Source: Micromonospora vinacea
GTDB lineage: Bacteria; Actinomycetota; Actinomycetes; Mycobacteriales; Micromonosporaceae
Direction: 5' to 3'
DNA length: 64,000 bases
NCBI RefSeq assembly: GCF_015751785.1
Contig: NZ_JADOTY010000001.1
Location: 5,580,001-5,644,000, forward strand
Position numbers and translations under genes: made by a program
Notes under the pieces: model-generated
What the model saw: the letters and a program-made list of their open reading frames with translations, nothing else
Told to the model about the DNA's origin: nothing
Databases searched by the model: none
Shown here: piece by piece, positions 35,201-44,823 of the stretch
How the letters are laid out: every line of letters starts with the position of its first letter
Numbering within the stretch: the stretch's first letter is position 1

Positions 35201-38200
35201 GTGCCGGACGGTCCATCGAAGTCGCCATTCGTGCCACTGCCCACCAAGATCGACCTCGGCGGGATGGACCGTGCGGTCATCGAGTGGTGGCAGACCAACA
35301 ACGTCTTCAACCGGAGTCTGGAGCAGACGGCCGACGGTCCGCCGTGGGTGTTCTACGAGGGGCCGCCGACCGCCAACGGCACGCCGGGCACCCACCACAT
35401 CGAGGCGAGGGTCTTCAAGGACCTCTTTCCCCGATACCGGACGATGCGGGGCTTCTCGGTGCCGCGCCGTGCCGGGTGGGACTGCCACGGCCTGCCGGTT
35501 GAGCTCGCTGTGGAGAAGGAACTGGGGCTGAGTGGCAAGCCCGACATCGAAAAACTGGGCGTCGCGGAGTTCAACGCCCGGTGCCGCACCTCGGTGCTGC
35601 GGCATGTGGACGAGTTCGTCCAGCTCAGCGAACGTATGGGTTACTGGATCGACCTGGAGCACCCGTACCAGACCATGTCCGCAGAATACGTGGACAGCGT
35701 CTGGTGGTCACTGAAGCAGATCCACGACGGCGGGCGTCTGGTGGAGGACTTCCGAGTCGCGCCGTACTGCACCCGCGACGGCACGACCCTCTCCGACCAC
35801 GAGGTGGCGCAGGGGTACGAGACCGTCACCGACCCCTCCGTGTACGTGCGGTTTCCGGTGCGCGGGGCGGTAGCCGGACACAGCGGTGTCGACCTGCTGA
35901 TCTGGACCACCACCCCGTGGACCCTGGTGTCCAACACCGCCGTCGCCGTACACCCCACCGTGACGTACGCCCTCGCCCGCACCGAGCAGGGCACGTTCGT
36001 CGTCGCCGAACCGCTGACCCGGCGGGTCCTCGGCGACGAGGCGGAGATCCTGGCGACCGTACCGGGGTCGGCCCTCGAGGGTTTGCGGTACGAGCGGCCG
36101 TTCGACCTGGTGGACATCCCGGACGCGCACCGGGTGGTCCTCGCGGAGTACGTCACGACCGAGGACGGCACCGGCCTGGTGCACCAGGCGCCGGCCTTCG
36201 GCGCGGACGACCTCGCCGTCTGCCGCGCCTACGGGTTGCCGCTGGTCAACCCGGTCGCCCCGAACGGGCGGTTCAACGACGGCATCGACCTGGTCGGTGG
36301 GGTGTTCTTCAAGGACGCCGACGCGTTGCTCATCGACCGTCTCCGGACGTCTGGCCGGTTGTTCCGGCACGAACCGTTCGAGCACCCCTACCCGCATTGC
36401 TGGCGGTGCCACACCCCGCTGATGTACTACGCGCAGCCATCCTGGTACATCCGGACGACCGAGGTCCGTGACGAACTGACGCGGGAGAACGAGAACACCA
36501 ACTGGTTCCCGGAGCACATCAAACACGGCCGCTACGGCGACTGGCTGAAGAACAACATCGACTGGGCGGTGTCCCGCTCCCGGTACTGGGGCACCCCGCT
36601 GCCGCTGTGGCGATGCCCGGACAACCACGTGACAGCTGTCGGTTCCCGTGCGGAGCTCGGAGTGCTGGCCGGCGCCGACCTGTCCGAGCTGGATCCGCAC
36701 CGCCCGTACGTCGACGAGATCACCGTCGCCTGCCCGGACTGCGGTCAGGTCGCCACCCGGGTCCCCGAGGTGATCGACGCCTGGTACGACTCGGGAGCGA
36801 TGCCGTTCGCGTCGGTGGGCTACCCCCACGTGCCGGGTAGCAGGGAGATCTTCGAGCGCACCTACCCGGCCCAGTACATCTGCGAGGCGATCGATCAGAC
36901 GCGGGGGTGGTTCTACACGCTGATGGCGGTGGGCACGCTGGTCTTCGACCGGTCCCCGTACGAGAACGTCGTCTGCCTCGGGCACATCCTGGCGGAGGAC
37001 GGCCGCAAGATGAGCAAACACCTGGGCAACATCCTGCTGCCGATCCCGTTGATGGACACCCACGGCGCCGACGCGGTGCGCTGGTTCATGGCGTGCTCCG
37101 GCTCACCGTGGTCGCCGCGCCGGATCGGGCCCGGCCCGCTCGACGAGATCGTCCGCAAGGTGTTGATGACCTACTGGAACACCGCGGCGTTCTTCTCCCT
37201 CTACGCGGCGAACTCGACGTGGGCGCCGCATCTGGCGCAGCCGGTCGCCCAGCGACCGGTGTTGGACCGGTGGATCGCCGGCGAGGTCCACGCCCTCGCG
37301 GCAGCCGTTGACGAACGGATGCAGAACTACGACACGGCGCGCGCCGGCCGACTGCTCGCCGACTTCATCGACGACCTGTCGAACTGGTACGTACGGCGGT
37401 CGCGGCAGCGTTTCTGGGAGGGCGACCCCGATGCGCTCACCACCCTGTACGAGTGCCTCGACATCCTCACGCGGCTGCTCGCGCCGTTCATTCCCTTCGT
37501 GACGGAGGAGGTGTGGCAGCAGGTCGTCCGGCGGGGGTCCGCGTCGGCTCCGGAGTCGGTGCACCTGGCGACCTGGCCGACACCCGACACCACGGTGATC
37601 AGCACTGAGTTGTCGGCCCAGGTGGCCATGGCGCGGGCGTTGGCTGAGGCGGGCCGGTCCGCGCGTAAGGCGAGTAGCTTGCGGATCCGTCAGCCGTTGA
37701 GCCGGGCGCTCGTGGGGCTGCCGGCCGGCACGGTTCTCCCGCAGGCGTTGCTGGACGACATCGGCGACGAGTTGAACGTGAAGGTCCTCCAGCCGCTCGA
37801 TCCGCAGAGCGGGGTCATCGACGTGCAGGTCAAGGCGAACTTCCGGACCCTGGGCCGCCGGTTCGGCAACCGCACCCAGCACGTCGCGAAGGCCATCGCC
37901 GCCGTGGCCCCCCGGGACCTGGTCGACGGCCTCCGGGCGAACGGGACGTACCCGCTGTCGGTCGACGGTGCGCAGGTCGAGGTGGGCCTGGACGACATCC
38001 TGATCACGGAGGTGCCGCGCAGCGGTTGGGTAGTGGAGTCCCAGCGCGGCGTGACGATCGCGTTGGACACCGAGATCACCCCCGAACTGGCAGCCGAGGG
38101 CGTCGCACGCGACGTCGTACGGATCATCCAGCAGGCCCGCCGCGACGCAGACTTCGAGGTCTCCGACCGGATCACGGTGTCGATCGCCGCCTCCGCTGAC

Positions 38201-38347
38201 GTCGCGGCGGCGATCTCCACGCATCAGAAGCTCATCGCGCACGAGACCCTCGCGCTCCAGTTGACGGTTGCGGACGCGTTGTCGGAGGGGTTCTCCGGCA
38301 CTGTGGGCGACGGTCAGGAGATTGTGGTGCACGTCGTGCGGGCCTGA
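35201..38347 (+). CDS. ileS: Isoleucyl-tRNA synthetase
   Basis: 1048 residues from a GTG with AGGGAGA upstream. Class I signature HIGH appears as GTHHIEAR (H65-H66) and KMSKS as KMSKH (603-607). The amino-acid site (AGWDCHGLPVE), CP1 editing insertion, and anticodon-binding C-terminal domain are complete. It is the long form with GPPTANG-type N-terminus seen in Mycobacterium and other actinobacteria. Essential cytoplasmic enzyme charging tRNA-Ile. No second ileS is visible in the window. Confidence 0.97.
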   Translation: MPDGPSKSPFVPLPTKIDLGGMDRAVIEWWQTNNVFNRSLEQTADGPPWVFYEGPPTANGTPGTHHIEARVFKDLFPRYRTMRGFSVPRRAGWDCHGLPVELAVEKELGLSGKPDIEKLGVAEFNARCRTSVLRHVDEFVQLSERMGYWIDLEHPYQTMSAEYVDSVWWSLKQIHDGGRLVEDFRVAPYCTRDGTTLSDHEVAQGYETVTDPSVYVRFPVRGAVAGHSGVDLLIWTTTPWTLVSNTAVAVHPTVTYALARTEQGTFVVAEPLTRRVLGDEAEILATVPGSALEGLRYERPFDLVDIPDAHRVVLAEYVTTEDGTGLVHQAPAFGADDLAVCRAYGLPLVNPVAPNGRFNDGIDLVGGVFFKDADALLIDRLRTSGRLFRHEPFEHPYPHCWRCHTPLMYYAQPSWYIRTTEVRDELTRENENTNWFPEHIKHGRYGDWLKNNIDWAVSRSRYWGTPLPLWRCPDNHVTAVGSRAELGVLAGADLSELDPHRPYVDEITVACPDCGQVATRVPEVIDAWYDSGAMPFASVGYPHVPGSREIFERTYPAQYICEAIDQTRGWFYTLMAVGTLVFDRSPYENVVCLGHILAEDGRKMSKHLGNILLPIPLMDTHGADAVRWFMACSGSPWSPRRIGPGPLDEIVRKVLMTYWNTAAFFSLYAANSTWAPHLAQPVAQRPVLDRWIAGEVHALAAAVDERMQNYDTARAGRLLADFIDDLSNWYVRRSRQRFWEGDPDALTTLYECLDILTRLLAPFIPFVTEEVWQQVVRRGSASAPESVHLATWPTPDTTVISTELSAQVAMARALAEAGRSARKASSLRIRQPLSRALVGLPAGTVLPQALLDDIGDELNVKVLQPLDPQSGVIDVQVKANFRTLGRRFGNRTQHVAKAIAAVAPRDLVDGLRANGTYPLSVDGAQVEVGLDDILITEVPRSGWVVESQRGVTIALDTEITPELAAEGVARDVVRIIQQARRDADFEVSDRITVSIAASADVAAAISTHQKLIAHETLALQLTVADALSEGFSGTVGDGQEIVVHVVRA

Positions 38348-38365
38348 GCGGTGACGGGTGGACGA

Positions 38366-39262
38366 TCAGTGCAGACGGGTCAGGTCTTCCGGGGTCAGGC
38401 GTAGGGCTCCAGCGGCGATGTTCTGCGCCAGGTGCTCCGGGTCCGAGGTGCCGGGGATGGCGAGCACGTGGGGGCCCTGGTGCAGGGTCCAGGCGAGGCG
38501 TACCTGCTGCGGGGTGACGCCGTGCTGGCGGGCGACCGCCTCGACGGCCTCGCTCGACGCGGTGCTCGCGCCCGCCTCCCGACCGGTGCCGGCCAGCGCG
38601 AAGAACGGCACGTAGGCGATGCCCCGCTCACCGCAGAGCCGGACGAGCGCGTCCTGCTCCCGGTAGGCGTCCACCCCGTAGTTGTTCTGCACGCAGACCA
38701 CCGGCGCGATGCCCGCCACCTCGTCCAGCTGCTCCGGCCGGACGTTGGAGAGCCCGAGGTGCCGAATCAGCCCGGCGGCCCGCAACTCGGCGAGCGCGCC
38801 GAACCGGTCGGCCACCGGCACCGCACCCGGCCCCCGGCCGAGGCGCAGGTTCACCACGTCGAGCTGGTCGCGGCCGAGCCGGCGAAGGTTCTCCTCCACC
38901 TGGGCCCGCAACTGCGCCGGGGTGAACGCCTCGGTGAAACCCGCCTCCGGGTCGTACCCGAAACCGACCTTGGTGGCGATCACCAGATCCTCCGGGTACG
39001 GGGCGAGCGCCGCGCGGATCAGCTCGGTGGCGTAGCGGGCCGGGCCGGTGCCGACGCGCAGGGTGCCGCCGGGCGAGACGTAGAACGCGGCCGTGTCGAT
39101 GTGGTTGACGCCCAACTCCACGGCGCGGCGCAGCAGGGCCCCTGCCTGGTCACTGTCGGGGTTGGCGGTGATCCGCATCGAGCCGAAGCCCATCCGGTGC
39201 ACGGTGCGGTCGCCCAGGGTCCAGCTACCCGCTGCGGCGGCGGTGATCTCGTCGGTTGGCAT
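38366..39262 (-). CDS. Aldo/keto reductase
   Basis: 298 residues. The AKR barrel starts HRMGFGSMRI. The catalytic set Asp (HIDTAAFYVSP), Lys (VIATKVGFGYDPEAGF) and a later His-containing strand (LDVVNLRLGRG, His replaced by Asn) are partly altered. Further motifs are HLGLSNVRPEQLDEV, VVCVQNNYGVDAYREQDALV and IPGTSDPEHLAQNI for NADPH binding. Length is standard. The enzyme reduces an unknown carbonyl substrate. It is convergent with ileS with an 18-base gap. Confidence 0.88.
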   Translation of the reverse strand: MPTDEITAAAAGSWTLGDRTVHRMGFGSMRITANPDSDQAGALLRRAVELGVNHIDTAAFYVSPGGTLRVGTGPARYATELIRAALAPYPEDLVIATKVGFGYDPEAGFTEAFTPAQLRAQVEENLRRLGRDQLDVVNLRLGRGPGAVPVADRFGALAELRAAGLIRHLGLSNVRPEQLDEVAGIAPVVCVQNNYGVDAYREQDALVRLCGERGIAYVPFFALAGTGREAGASTASSEAVEAVARQHGVTPQQVRLAWTLHQGPHVLAIPGTSDPEHLAQNIAAGALRLTPEDLTRLH

Positions 39263-39335
39263 CGGGCGACCGTAACCAGCACGGGCGCGCGGCGCAGTCG
39301 GCCGCGCACCCGATACCGCCCGGCGGCGAAATGGG

Positions 39336-40598
39336 TTAGTTTTTATCTACCGACGGAGCAGTTTCAGCGGGGTGCGGCGGGCGCAGCACCGGCACCAGCA
39401 GCAGGGTCGGCAGCAGCAGCAGCGGCACCGCCAGCAGCGCGCGCAGGGTGCCGACCTCATCGCCGATCAGCCCCAGCAACGGCGGGCCACCGAGGAACGC
39501 GGTGTAGCCGATCACCGCGACCACGCTCACCCGCACCGCCGCGTGCGCCTCGTCGTCGGCCGCCGCGCTCATCCCGACCGGGAAGCCCAGCGACGCGCCG
39601 AGGCCCCACAGAGCGACGCCGATGATGGCCACCGGCCCGGAGCCCGCCAGCACGGCCAGGCCGGCGCCGACCACGGCGAGGCCGATGGTGCCGCTGAGCA
39701 CCGGGACTCGACCCCACCGGTCCAGCGCGATGGTGCCGGCGGTGCGCCCGACGGTCATGCCCACCACGAAGACGGCGAAGACCGCCGCTCCGGCCGCCTC
39801 GCTGAGGTTCCGTCCGTCGATGAACGCGACGGCCAGCCAGTCGTTGGCGGCACCCTCGGTGAACGCCGCCACCAGCACGAACAGCCCGATCAGCAGGGTG
39901 CGCGGCTCCCGCCAGGCGGCGAGTTGCGCCCGGCGACGGGCGGCCGGGGTGGCGTCCGCCGGGTCGCCGGTGTGATCGCTGCCCACGGGCAGGAACGTCC
40001 GGGCGGCGAGCGCGGTGCCGGTCAACACGACCACCGCCACCGCGACGAGATGCGCGCCGACCGACACGTCGAACCGGGCCGCCCCGGCGCCGAGCGCCGC
40101 TCCGGCCACCGAACCGAGGCTCCACCCGGCGTGGAAACGGGGCATGATCGTACGGCCCAGCCGTCGTTCCACCGCCGCGCCCTCGACGTTCATCGCCACG
40201 TCGCAGGCGCCGGAGCCGTAGCCGAGGGCGACCAGTCCCAGGGCGACGATGGCGAACGACCCGGTCATCGTGGCGCCCAGCCCCGCCACGGTCAGGCCGA
40301 CCGCGACCAGCACGGTGGCCATGGTGACGGTGCGGGCCGCACCGAATCGCTGGGCGAGCAGGCCGGAGGTGGGCATGGCGAGCAGCGCGCCGACGCTCAT
40401 CGCCAGCAGCAGCAACCCGAGTCGGCCGGCGGAGAGGTCCAACGCCTCACGGACCGCCGGGACGCGGGAGAACCAGCTGCCGACGGCCAGCCCGTTGAGG
40501 GTGAAGGTGACGGCGACGCCGTTGCGGGCGAGCCGCACCGTCCGCAGGGTCGGCGTTGCGATGTCCGGGGCTACCGGTCGACTGGTGGGGGCGCTCAC
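39336..40598 (-). CDS. MFS transporter
   Basis: 420 residues from the GTG at 40598 (AGAGGA upstream). Twelve membrane helices. It begins with a charged 25-residue tail, then RNGVAVTFTLNGLAVGSWFSRVPAVREALDLSAGRLGLLLLAMSVGALLAMPTSGLLAQRFG. The central loop carries GSDHTGDPADATPAARRRAQLAAWREPRT. This resembles the FucP/YbjJ-like group of sugar or drug transporters. Divergent from the LacI gene, with a LacI-type palindrome between them, so sugar-linked control is likely. Confidence 0.85.
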   Translation of the reverse strand: MSAPTSRPVAPDIATPTLRTVRLARNGVAVTFTLNGLAVGSWFSRVPAVREALDLSAGRLGLLLLAMSVGALLAMPTSGLLAQRFGAARTVTMATVLVAVGLTVAGLGATMTGSFAIVALGLVALGYGSGACDVAMNVEGAAVERRLGRTIMPRFHAGWSLGSVAGAALGAGAARFDVSVGAHLVAVAVVVLTGTALAARTFLPVGSDHTGDPADATPAARRRAQLAAWREPRTLLIGLFVLVAAFTEGAANDWLAVAFIDGRNLSEAAGAAVFAVFVVGMTVGRTAGTIALDRWGRVPVLSGTIGLAVVGAGLAVLAGSGPVAIIGVALWGLGASLGFPVGMSAAADDEAHAAVRVSVVAVIGYTAFLGGPPLLGLIGDEVGTLRALLAVPLLLLPTLLLVPVLRPPHPAETAPSVDKN

Positions 40599-40647
40599 GG
40601 GGGTGGGTCCTCTTTCTCGGGGTGATCTCCTGGCACGATCGCACACC

Positions 40648-40661
40648 TGAGAGCGCTACCA
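40648..40661. promoter_or_regulatory. LacI-family operator-like palindrome
   Basis: TGAGAGCGCTACCA differs at two positions from TGGGAGCGCTCCCA, the operator of actinomycete CelR-type LacI regulators. It lies in the divergent gap, 50 bases upstream of the MFS start and 97 bases upstream of the LacI gene. Confidence 0.6.
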
Positions 40662-40758
40662 CCGCAACCGGCAACCGCCCCTTACCGCTGTTGGTGCGGC
40701 CGGGGCATGATGTGAGCAGGCGTTGGTCCGACCGGACGGGCCGCCGCAGGAGGCGACG

Positions 40759-41748
40759 ATGACGACAGCGGCACACCGAGCGGCCACCCTCGAGGACGTG
40801 GCCCGGGTCGCCGGGGTGTCCCGGTCCACGGCGTCGCGCGTGATCGCCGGCACCGGGTTCGCCTCGCCGGCCGCCCGGAAACAGGTCACGGCAGCCGTCG
40901 ACCAGCTCGGCTACGTGCCCAATCCGGCCGCCCGGGCGCTGGTCCGCGGCGTCGGCGTACGCCTTGTCGTGGCCGTCCAGGGGACCAGCGCCGCGGTGCT
41001 GGACGACCCGTACGTGCACCAGGTGGTCGGCTCGGCCGCCCGGGTGTGCACGCCCGCCGGTGTCGGGGTGGCGCTGCACTGGCTGCCGTTCGGCGACCCC
41101 CGCAGCCTCGACCAACTCGACGGCGATCGCAGCGTGTGCGGGGTGATCCTGGTCAACACGACCGAGGATCTGCTGGAGGCGGTGCCCCCGTCACTACGCG
41201 GTCGGGTCGTCTCGATCGGCGTCGGCTCGGCGACAGTGCCGTCGTTCGACGTCGACAACGCCGCCGGCTCCGAAGCGGTGCTGCGCCACCTGTACGCCTC
41301 GGGTCGCCGCCGGATCGCCATGGTGACCGGCCCCCGGTGGCTGCCCTGCGCACAACGCCCGGTGCAGACGTACCGCCGGCTCATGGCCGAGGCCGGTCTA
41401 CCGGAGCGGATACTGCCCGGGGACTTCAGGGCGGCGCGCGGCCGGACGGCGGCCGGCGAGGCGCTGCGCCGCTGGCCGGACATCGACGCGATCTACGCGA
41501 TCAGCGACGACACCGCGCTCGGGGTGATCGCGGGCCTGCGGGACGTCGGCGCGCGGGTGCCCGGCGACGTCGCGGTGGCCGGCTTCGACGACATTCCGCT
41601 GGCCGGGATGACCGCACCGGCGCTGACCACGGCGAGTCATCCGGTGGGGCGGATCGCCGTCGCTGCGGCCTCCGCTCTGCTGGACGGTCGCCCGGCGGCA
41701 CCGGTGACCCTCTTCCCCTCCGCTCTGGTGGCGCGGGCCAGCGCCTGA
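40759..41748 (+). CDS. LacI family transcriptional regulator
   Basis: 329 residues with CAGGAGG before the ATG. N-terminal HTH and hinge: TLEDVARVAGVSRSTASRVIAGTGFASPAARKQVTAAVDQLGYVPNPAARALV. The periplasmic-binding-like effector domain ends in AVAGFDDIPLAGMTAPALTTASHPVGRIAVAAASALLDG. It probably represses the divergent MFS gene and senses the transported sugar or derivative. The specific ligand is unknown. Confidence 0.93.
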   Translation: MTTAAHRAATLEDVARVAGVSRSTASRVIAGTGFASPAARKQVTAAVDQLGYVPNPAARALVRGVGVRLVVAVQGTSAAVLDDPYVHQVVGSAARVCTPAGVGVALHWLPFGDPRSLDQLDGDRSVCGVILVNTTEDLLEAVPPSLRGRVVSIGVGSATVPSFDVDNAAGSEAVLRHLYASGRRRIAMVTGPRWLPCAQRPVQTYRRLMAEAGLPERILPGDFRAARGRTAAGEALRRWPDIDAIYAISDDTALGVIAGLRDVGARVPGDVAVAGFDDIPLAGMTAPALTTASHPVGRIAVAAASALLDGRPAAPVTLFPSALVARASA

Positions 41749-41839
41749 GTCGACGCCCAGTTGGGCACGCCGACGGTTAACCCCGCACCGGCCGGGTAAC
41801 CGCGTCGGACCTTTCGTCCACAGCGAGGAGCGCCGACCC

Positions 41840-42568
41840 GTGTCCGACTCCGCGCCGTCGCACTGGGACCCGGCGCCGAGCCCCCGGGACGGCCGGTTGA
41901 CCGCCCGCCGCCACCCGCCGGTGGCGCCGGGCCGCACCGGGCTGGTGCCGATGACCGGCCCCGCCGGGGACCGGCTGGCCCTGGGGTACGCCCCGGAGTC
42001 GGCGAGCGACGGTTCGGCGTACCGGTTGGTGGTGCTCCTGCACGGTGCGGGCGGTTCGGCGCGACAGGGGCTGGACCTGCTGTTGCCGGTCGCGGACGCG
42101 CAGCACCTGCTGCTGGTCGCCCCGGATTCGTCGGCGGCCAGTTGGGACCTGATCGCCGGCGGCTTCGGGGCGGACGTGGGACGCATCGACGGGCTGTTGG
42201 CGACCGTCTTCGACACCTATCCGGTGTCCGACGTGACGGTCGGTGGCTTCTCCGACGGCGCCTCGTACGCGCTGTCGCTGGGCCTGGCGAACGGGGATCT
42301 GGTCGACGCGGTGCTGGCCTTCTCCCCCGGTTTCGCCGCGCCACCGGTCACCCACGGCCAGCCACGGATCTTCATCTCGCACGGCGTCGACGACCGGGTG
42401 CTGCCCATCGACGTGTGCAGCCGCCGCCTCGTCCCCCGCCTGCACGACCTCGGCTACGACGTGACCTACCAGGAGTTCCCCGGCGGCCACGACATTCCCA
42501 CCCCGATCCGCGATTCCGCCATCGCCTGGCTCACCGCCCATCCCCCACGGGCAGCGGACCACCCCTGA
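41840..42568 (+). CDS. PHB-depolymerase/esterase-like alpha/beta hydrolase
   Basis: 242 residues from a GTG with GCGAGGAG upstream. LVVLLHGAGGSARQGLDLLL carries the oxyanion turn. The nucleophile is S138 in GGFSDGAS, the acid D near 188 (SHGVDDRVLP), and the histidine in GGHDIPTP near the C-terminus. The motifs match carboxylesterase/phospholipase and PHB-depolymerase-like enzymes. No signal peptide. Follows the LacI gene by 91 bases; a shared transcript is possible. Confidence 0.8.
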   Translation: MSDSAPSHWDPAPSPRDGRLTARRHPPVAPGRTGLVPMTGPAGDRLALGYAPESASDGSAYRLVVLLHGAGGSARQGLDLLLPVADAQHLLLVAPDSSAASWDLIAGGFGADVGRIDGLLATVFDTYPVSDVTVGGFSDGASYALSLGLANGDLVDAVLAFSPGFAAPPVTHGQPRIFISHGVDDRVLPIDVCSRRLVPRLHDLGYDVTYQEFPGGHDIPTPIRDSAIAWLTAHPPRAADHP

Positions 42569-42580
42569 GCGGTGCGGACG

Positions 42581-43705
42581 TCAGACCGGCGGGAGGCCGA
42601 GGGCGTCGTCGACGCGGGCGAGGACGGCGGCGTCGTCCTCCGGGTTGACCCCGCGCAGCAGGTCGATGGCAGTGGCCCGGACCTGACCGATGATCATCGC
42701 CAGGGGGAGGGTCTGCGTGGAGCCGAAGAGCTGCCCGGCGGTGTGCACCGCGGCCAACGCCGACTCGTCGGCCCGGGTGGCATGCTGGTCGGCGGTCTCC
42801 TCCTGCCCGTTCAGGTCGGCGGCGAGTGCGGCACCGGCCTGACGGACCGCCTCGGCCAGTGACCGCAGGGCGGCGCCCAGCTCCGCCGGCGCCGGGGTGT
42901 GCAGCCGGCTGAGGGTCACGCCCGCACGGGCCAGCACCCGGACGTTGCGGACCGCGTAGTCGATCTGCCGGATCGACTCGTCCACCGAGCGCAGGCGACC
43001 GATGTGCCGGCGTCGACGGACGTTGAGCCGCAGCGCCTCACCGGCGGCCAGCACTCCGTCGCGCAGCCCGTCCACCCGGGCGTCCATCCCCCGGGCCTGC
43101 CTCAGCGCGGCGACCGCCGCCGGCTCGTCGCGGTCGTCCAGCGCGTCGGCGATCCCGCCCAGCAGCCCGGCCAACTCGTCGAAGGTCCGCCGCACCTCGG
43201 CGACCAGCGGGGCCAGCGGATGCCGGGCGTCGACCAGCAGACTGGCCGCGAGCGCGACAGCGCCGCCGACCAGCGCGTCGACGAAGCGGAACGGCACCAA
43301 CGACCCGTCCGGCGGTGCGACCACCACCAGGTAGAGCGCGGAGACCGCCGCCTGCACCAGCGTCACGCCGGTGGCGCCGAAGGCCACCGCGAGAAGGACG
43401 GTGAGCAGGATGACGGTGAAGACCGTCCAGGTGCTGCCCGGGCCGAGCGCCTGCACCACAAGGTCCGCGACGAGCACCCCGGCGGCGACCCCGAGGACGA
43501 CCTCGACGGCTCGGCGGATGCGCTGCCCCCGGGCCTGACCGAGGACGATCAGCGCGGCGGCCGGCGCGAAGAACGGCTGCGGGTGCCCGAGCAGCCGGGT
43601 GGCCAGCAGCCAGGCCACGGTAGCCGCGACGGTCGCCTCCAGCACCGGCCGCCAGCCGTGCCGCAACCGCCCGCCGGCCGTCCGCAGGCCGCTGAACCGC
43701 ACCAT
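42581..43705 (-). CDS. FUSC/aromatic acid exporter-like membrane protein
   Basis: 374 residues from the ATG at 43705 (GGGAGAGG upstream). The N-terminal half has about six membrane helices (VLEATVAATVAWLLATRLLGHPQPFFAPAAALIVLGQARGQRIRRAVEVVLGVAAGVLVADLVV...), the FUSC/ArAE layout. The C-terminal half is a cytoplasmic helical domain with EVRRTFDELAGLLGGIADALDD. Proteins of this type export aromatic acids or small organic compounds. The stop is 12 bases from the convergent hydrolase gene. Confidence 0.83.
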   Translation of the reverse strand: MVRFSGLRTAGGRLRHGWRPVLEATVAATVAWLLATRLLGHPQPFFAPAAALIVLGQARGQRIRRAVEVVLGVAAGVLVADLVVQALGPGSTWTVFTVILLTVLLAVAFGATGVTLVQAAVSALYLVVVAPPDGSLVPFRFVDALVGGAVALAASLLVDARHPLAPLVAEVRRTFDELAGLLGGIADALDDRDEPAAVAALRQARGMDARVDGLRDGVLAAGEALRLNVRRRRHIGRLRSVDESIRQIDYAVRNVRVLARAGVTLSRLHTPAPAELGAALRSLAEAVRQAGAALAADLNGQEETADQHATRADESALAAVHTAGQLFGSTQTLPLAMIIGQVRATAIDLLRGVNPEDDAAVLARVDDALGLPPV

Positions 43706-43942
43706 CGCCCAACCTCTCCCGCCCCCGCCGGCCGGCCCGCCCCGGCCCGACACCAAGCCGCCAGCTCACCACACTCGCCACCCGCTCACGCCGGCACACC
43801 GCCGACCCGCGACACCACACCACCGCACCGCCGCCGCCGCATCACGCACGGCACCGTCAGGTCGCAACAGACACTCGCTCACGGCGGCACACCGCCAACG
43901 CGACACCGCGCCGCAGGTCTACGGCAGCATGGGGTCCGCTCC

Positions 43943-44006
43943 CCCTTTCGAGCTGATGCCGTAGACGCATCAGGCTCGATGTCGTAAACGATTCAGCTCC
44001 AAAGGG
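43943..44006. repeat. Imperfect palindrome with two direct subrepeats in a 420-base gap
   Basis: CCCTTTCGAGCTGA (43943-43956) and TCAGCTCCAAAGGG (43993-44006) are 14-base arms with one mismatch. Between them two direct copies of GATGYCGTARACGMWTCAG start at 43955 and 43984. The first copy also forms CTGATGC/GCATCAG. It lies between the FUSC gene start and the TetR gene end (same strand). The remainder of 43706-44127 is GC-rich, with CACACCGCC-like strings, and shows no gene. Confidence 0.7.
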
Positions 44007-44127
44007 CCGGCCCATGGCACCATGCCGCGGCCCACGGCATCCCTGGGCGATCGTCTCCCATCACGCGCCGGACCTGATCACCGGGCCGCTCCCCGCCCCT
44101 GCTCGACGACGACCAGCGGCGGTCGGG

Positions 44128-44757
44128 TCAGGTTCCGGTGAGGGCGCGCAGCAGCGTACGGACGGCAGCGCTCAGGTCGGCGCGGCTGGCCGCGCTGCCG
44201 GGCTGTGGGGCGCTGAGCGCGCCCGCGCCGGCCAGTCGGTCGAAGAGCAGCCCGTCCACGAACGCGACGAACTGGTCGCCCTGCCGCTCGGGGTCGGTCG
44301 CCCCGGCCCGCGTCAGCAGGTCCCTGGCCTGCACCCGCAGGCCGGTGCCGTGCTGCAGGATGCCGCGCAGCTCGGGCCGGTGCACCGCCTCCAGCAGGCA
44401 GGCGTAGCGGGCGAGGCTCCGGCTGCGTCCGACGCTCAACCAGCGGTCGAGCACCTCGGCGACGCCGGCGGCGAGCGCGTCGAGGTCGTCGCCGTCGAGC
44501 CGGGGGGCCGGCGTCGGGGGTGGCGGGCCGGTCGGCAGGTCGTACGCCGCCAGGTCGGCCCGGTCCCGCTCGGCGAGCCGACCCACCACCGCCTCGATCA
44601 GGGCCTGACGGGTCCGCAGGTACGCGGAGGTGGTGCCCGGCGGCATCCCGGCGCGGGCGTCGACCGCCCGGTGGGTCAGGGCCCTCATGCCACCGTCGGC
44701 GATCAGTTCGATGGCCGCGTCGGTCAGCGTCGCGATCCGGTTCGCCCGCGCCGTCAT
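44128..44757 (-). CDS. TetR family transcriptional regulator
   Basis: 209 residues with AAGGAGG before the ATG. HTH: RIATLTDAAIELIADGGMRALTHRAVDARAGMPPGTTSAYLRTRQALIEAV. The C-terminal ligand domain is helical. It is divergent from a FAD monooxygenase gene. The perfect palindrome TTCTACAGATGTAGAA in the gap is its likely operator, controlling both genes. The inducer is probably the monooxygenase substrate. Confidence 0.9.
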   Translation of the reverse strand: MTARANRIATLTDAAIELIADGGMRALTHRAVDARAGMPPGTTSAYLRTRQALIEAVVGRLAERDRADLAAYDLPTGPPPPTPAPRLDGDDLDALAAGVAEVLDRWLSVGRSRSLARYACLLEAVHRPELRGILQHGTGLRVQARDLLTRAGATDPERQGDQFVAFVDGLLFDRLAGAGALSAPQPGSAASRADLSAAVRTLLRALTGT

Positions 44758-44796
44758 GGCACTCCTCCTTTCCGGGGTCCGCAGGTAGTATCGCTC

Positions 44797-44812
44797 TTCT
44801 ACAGATGTAGAA
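44797..44812. promoter_or_regulatory. TetR operator in front of the FAD monooxygenase gene
   Basis: TTCTACAGATGTAGAA has 7-base perfect arms with a GA centre. It lies directly in front of the AAGGAGG ribosome-binding site and 12 bases before the ATG, in the 66-base divergent gap. A bound repressor would block the start of transcription. Confidence 0.8.
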
Positions 44813-44823
44813 GGAGGATCGCC

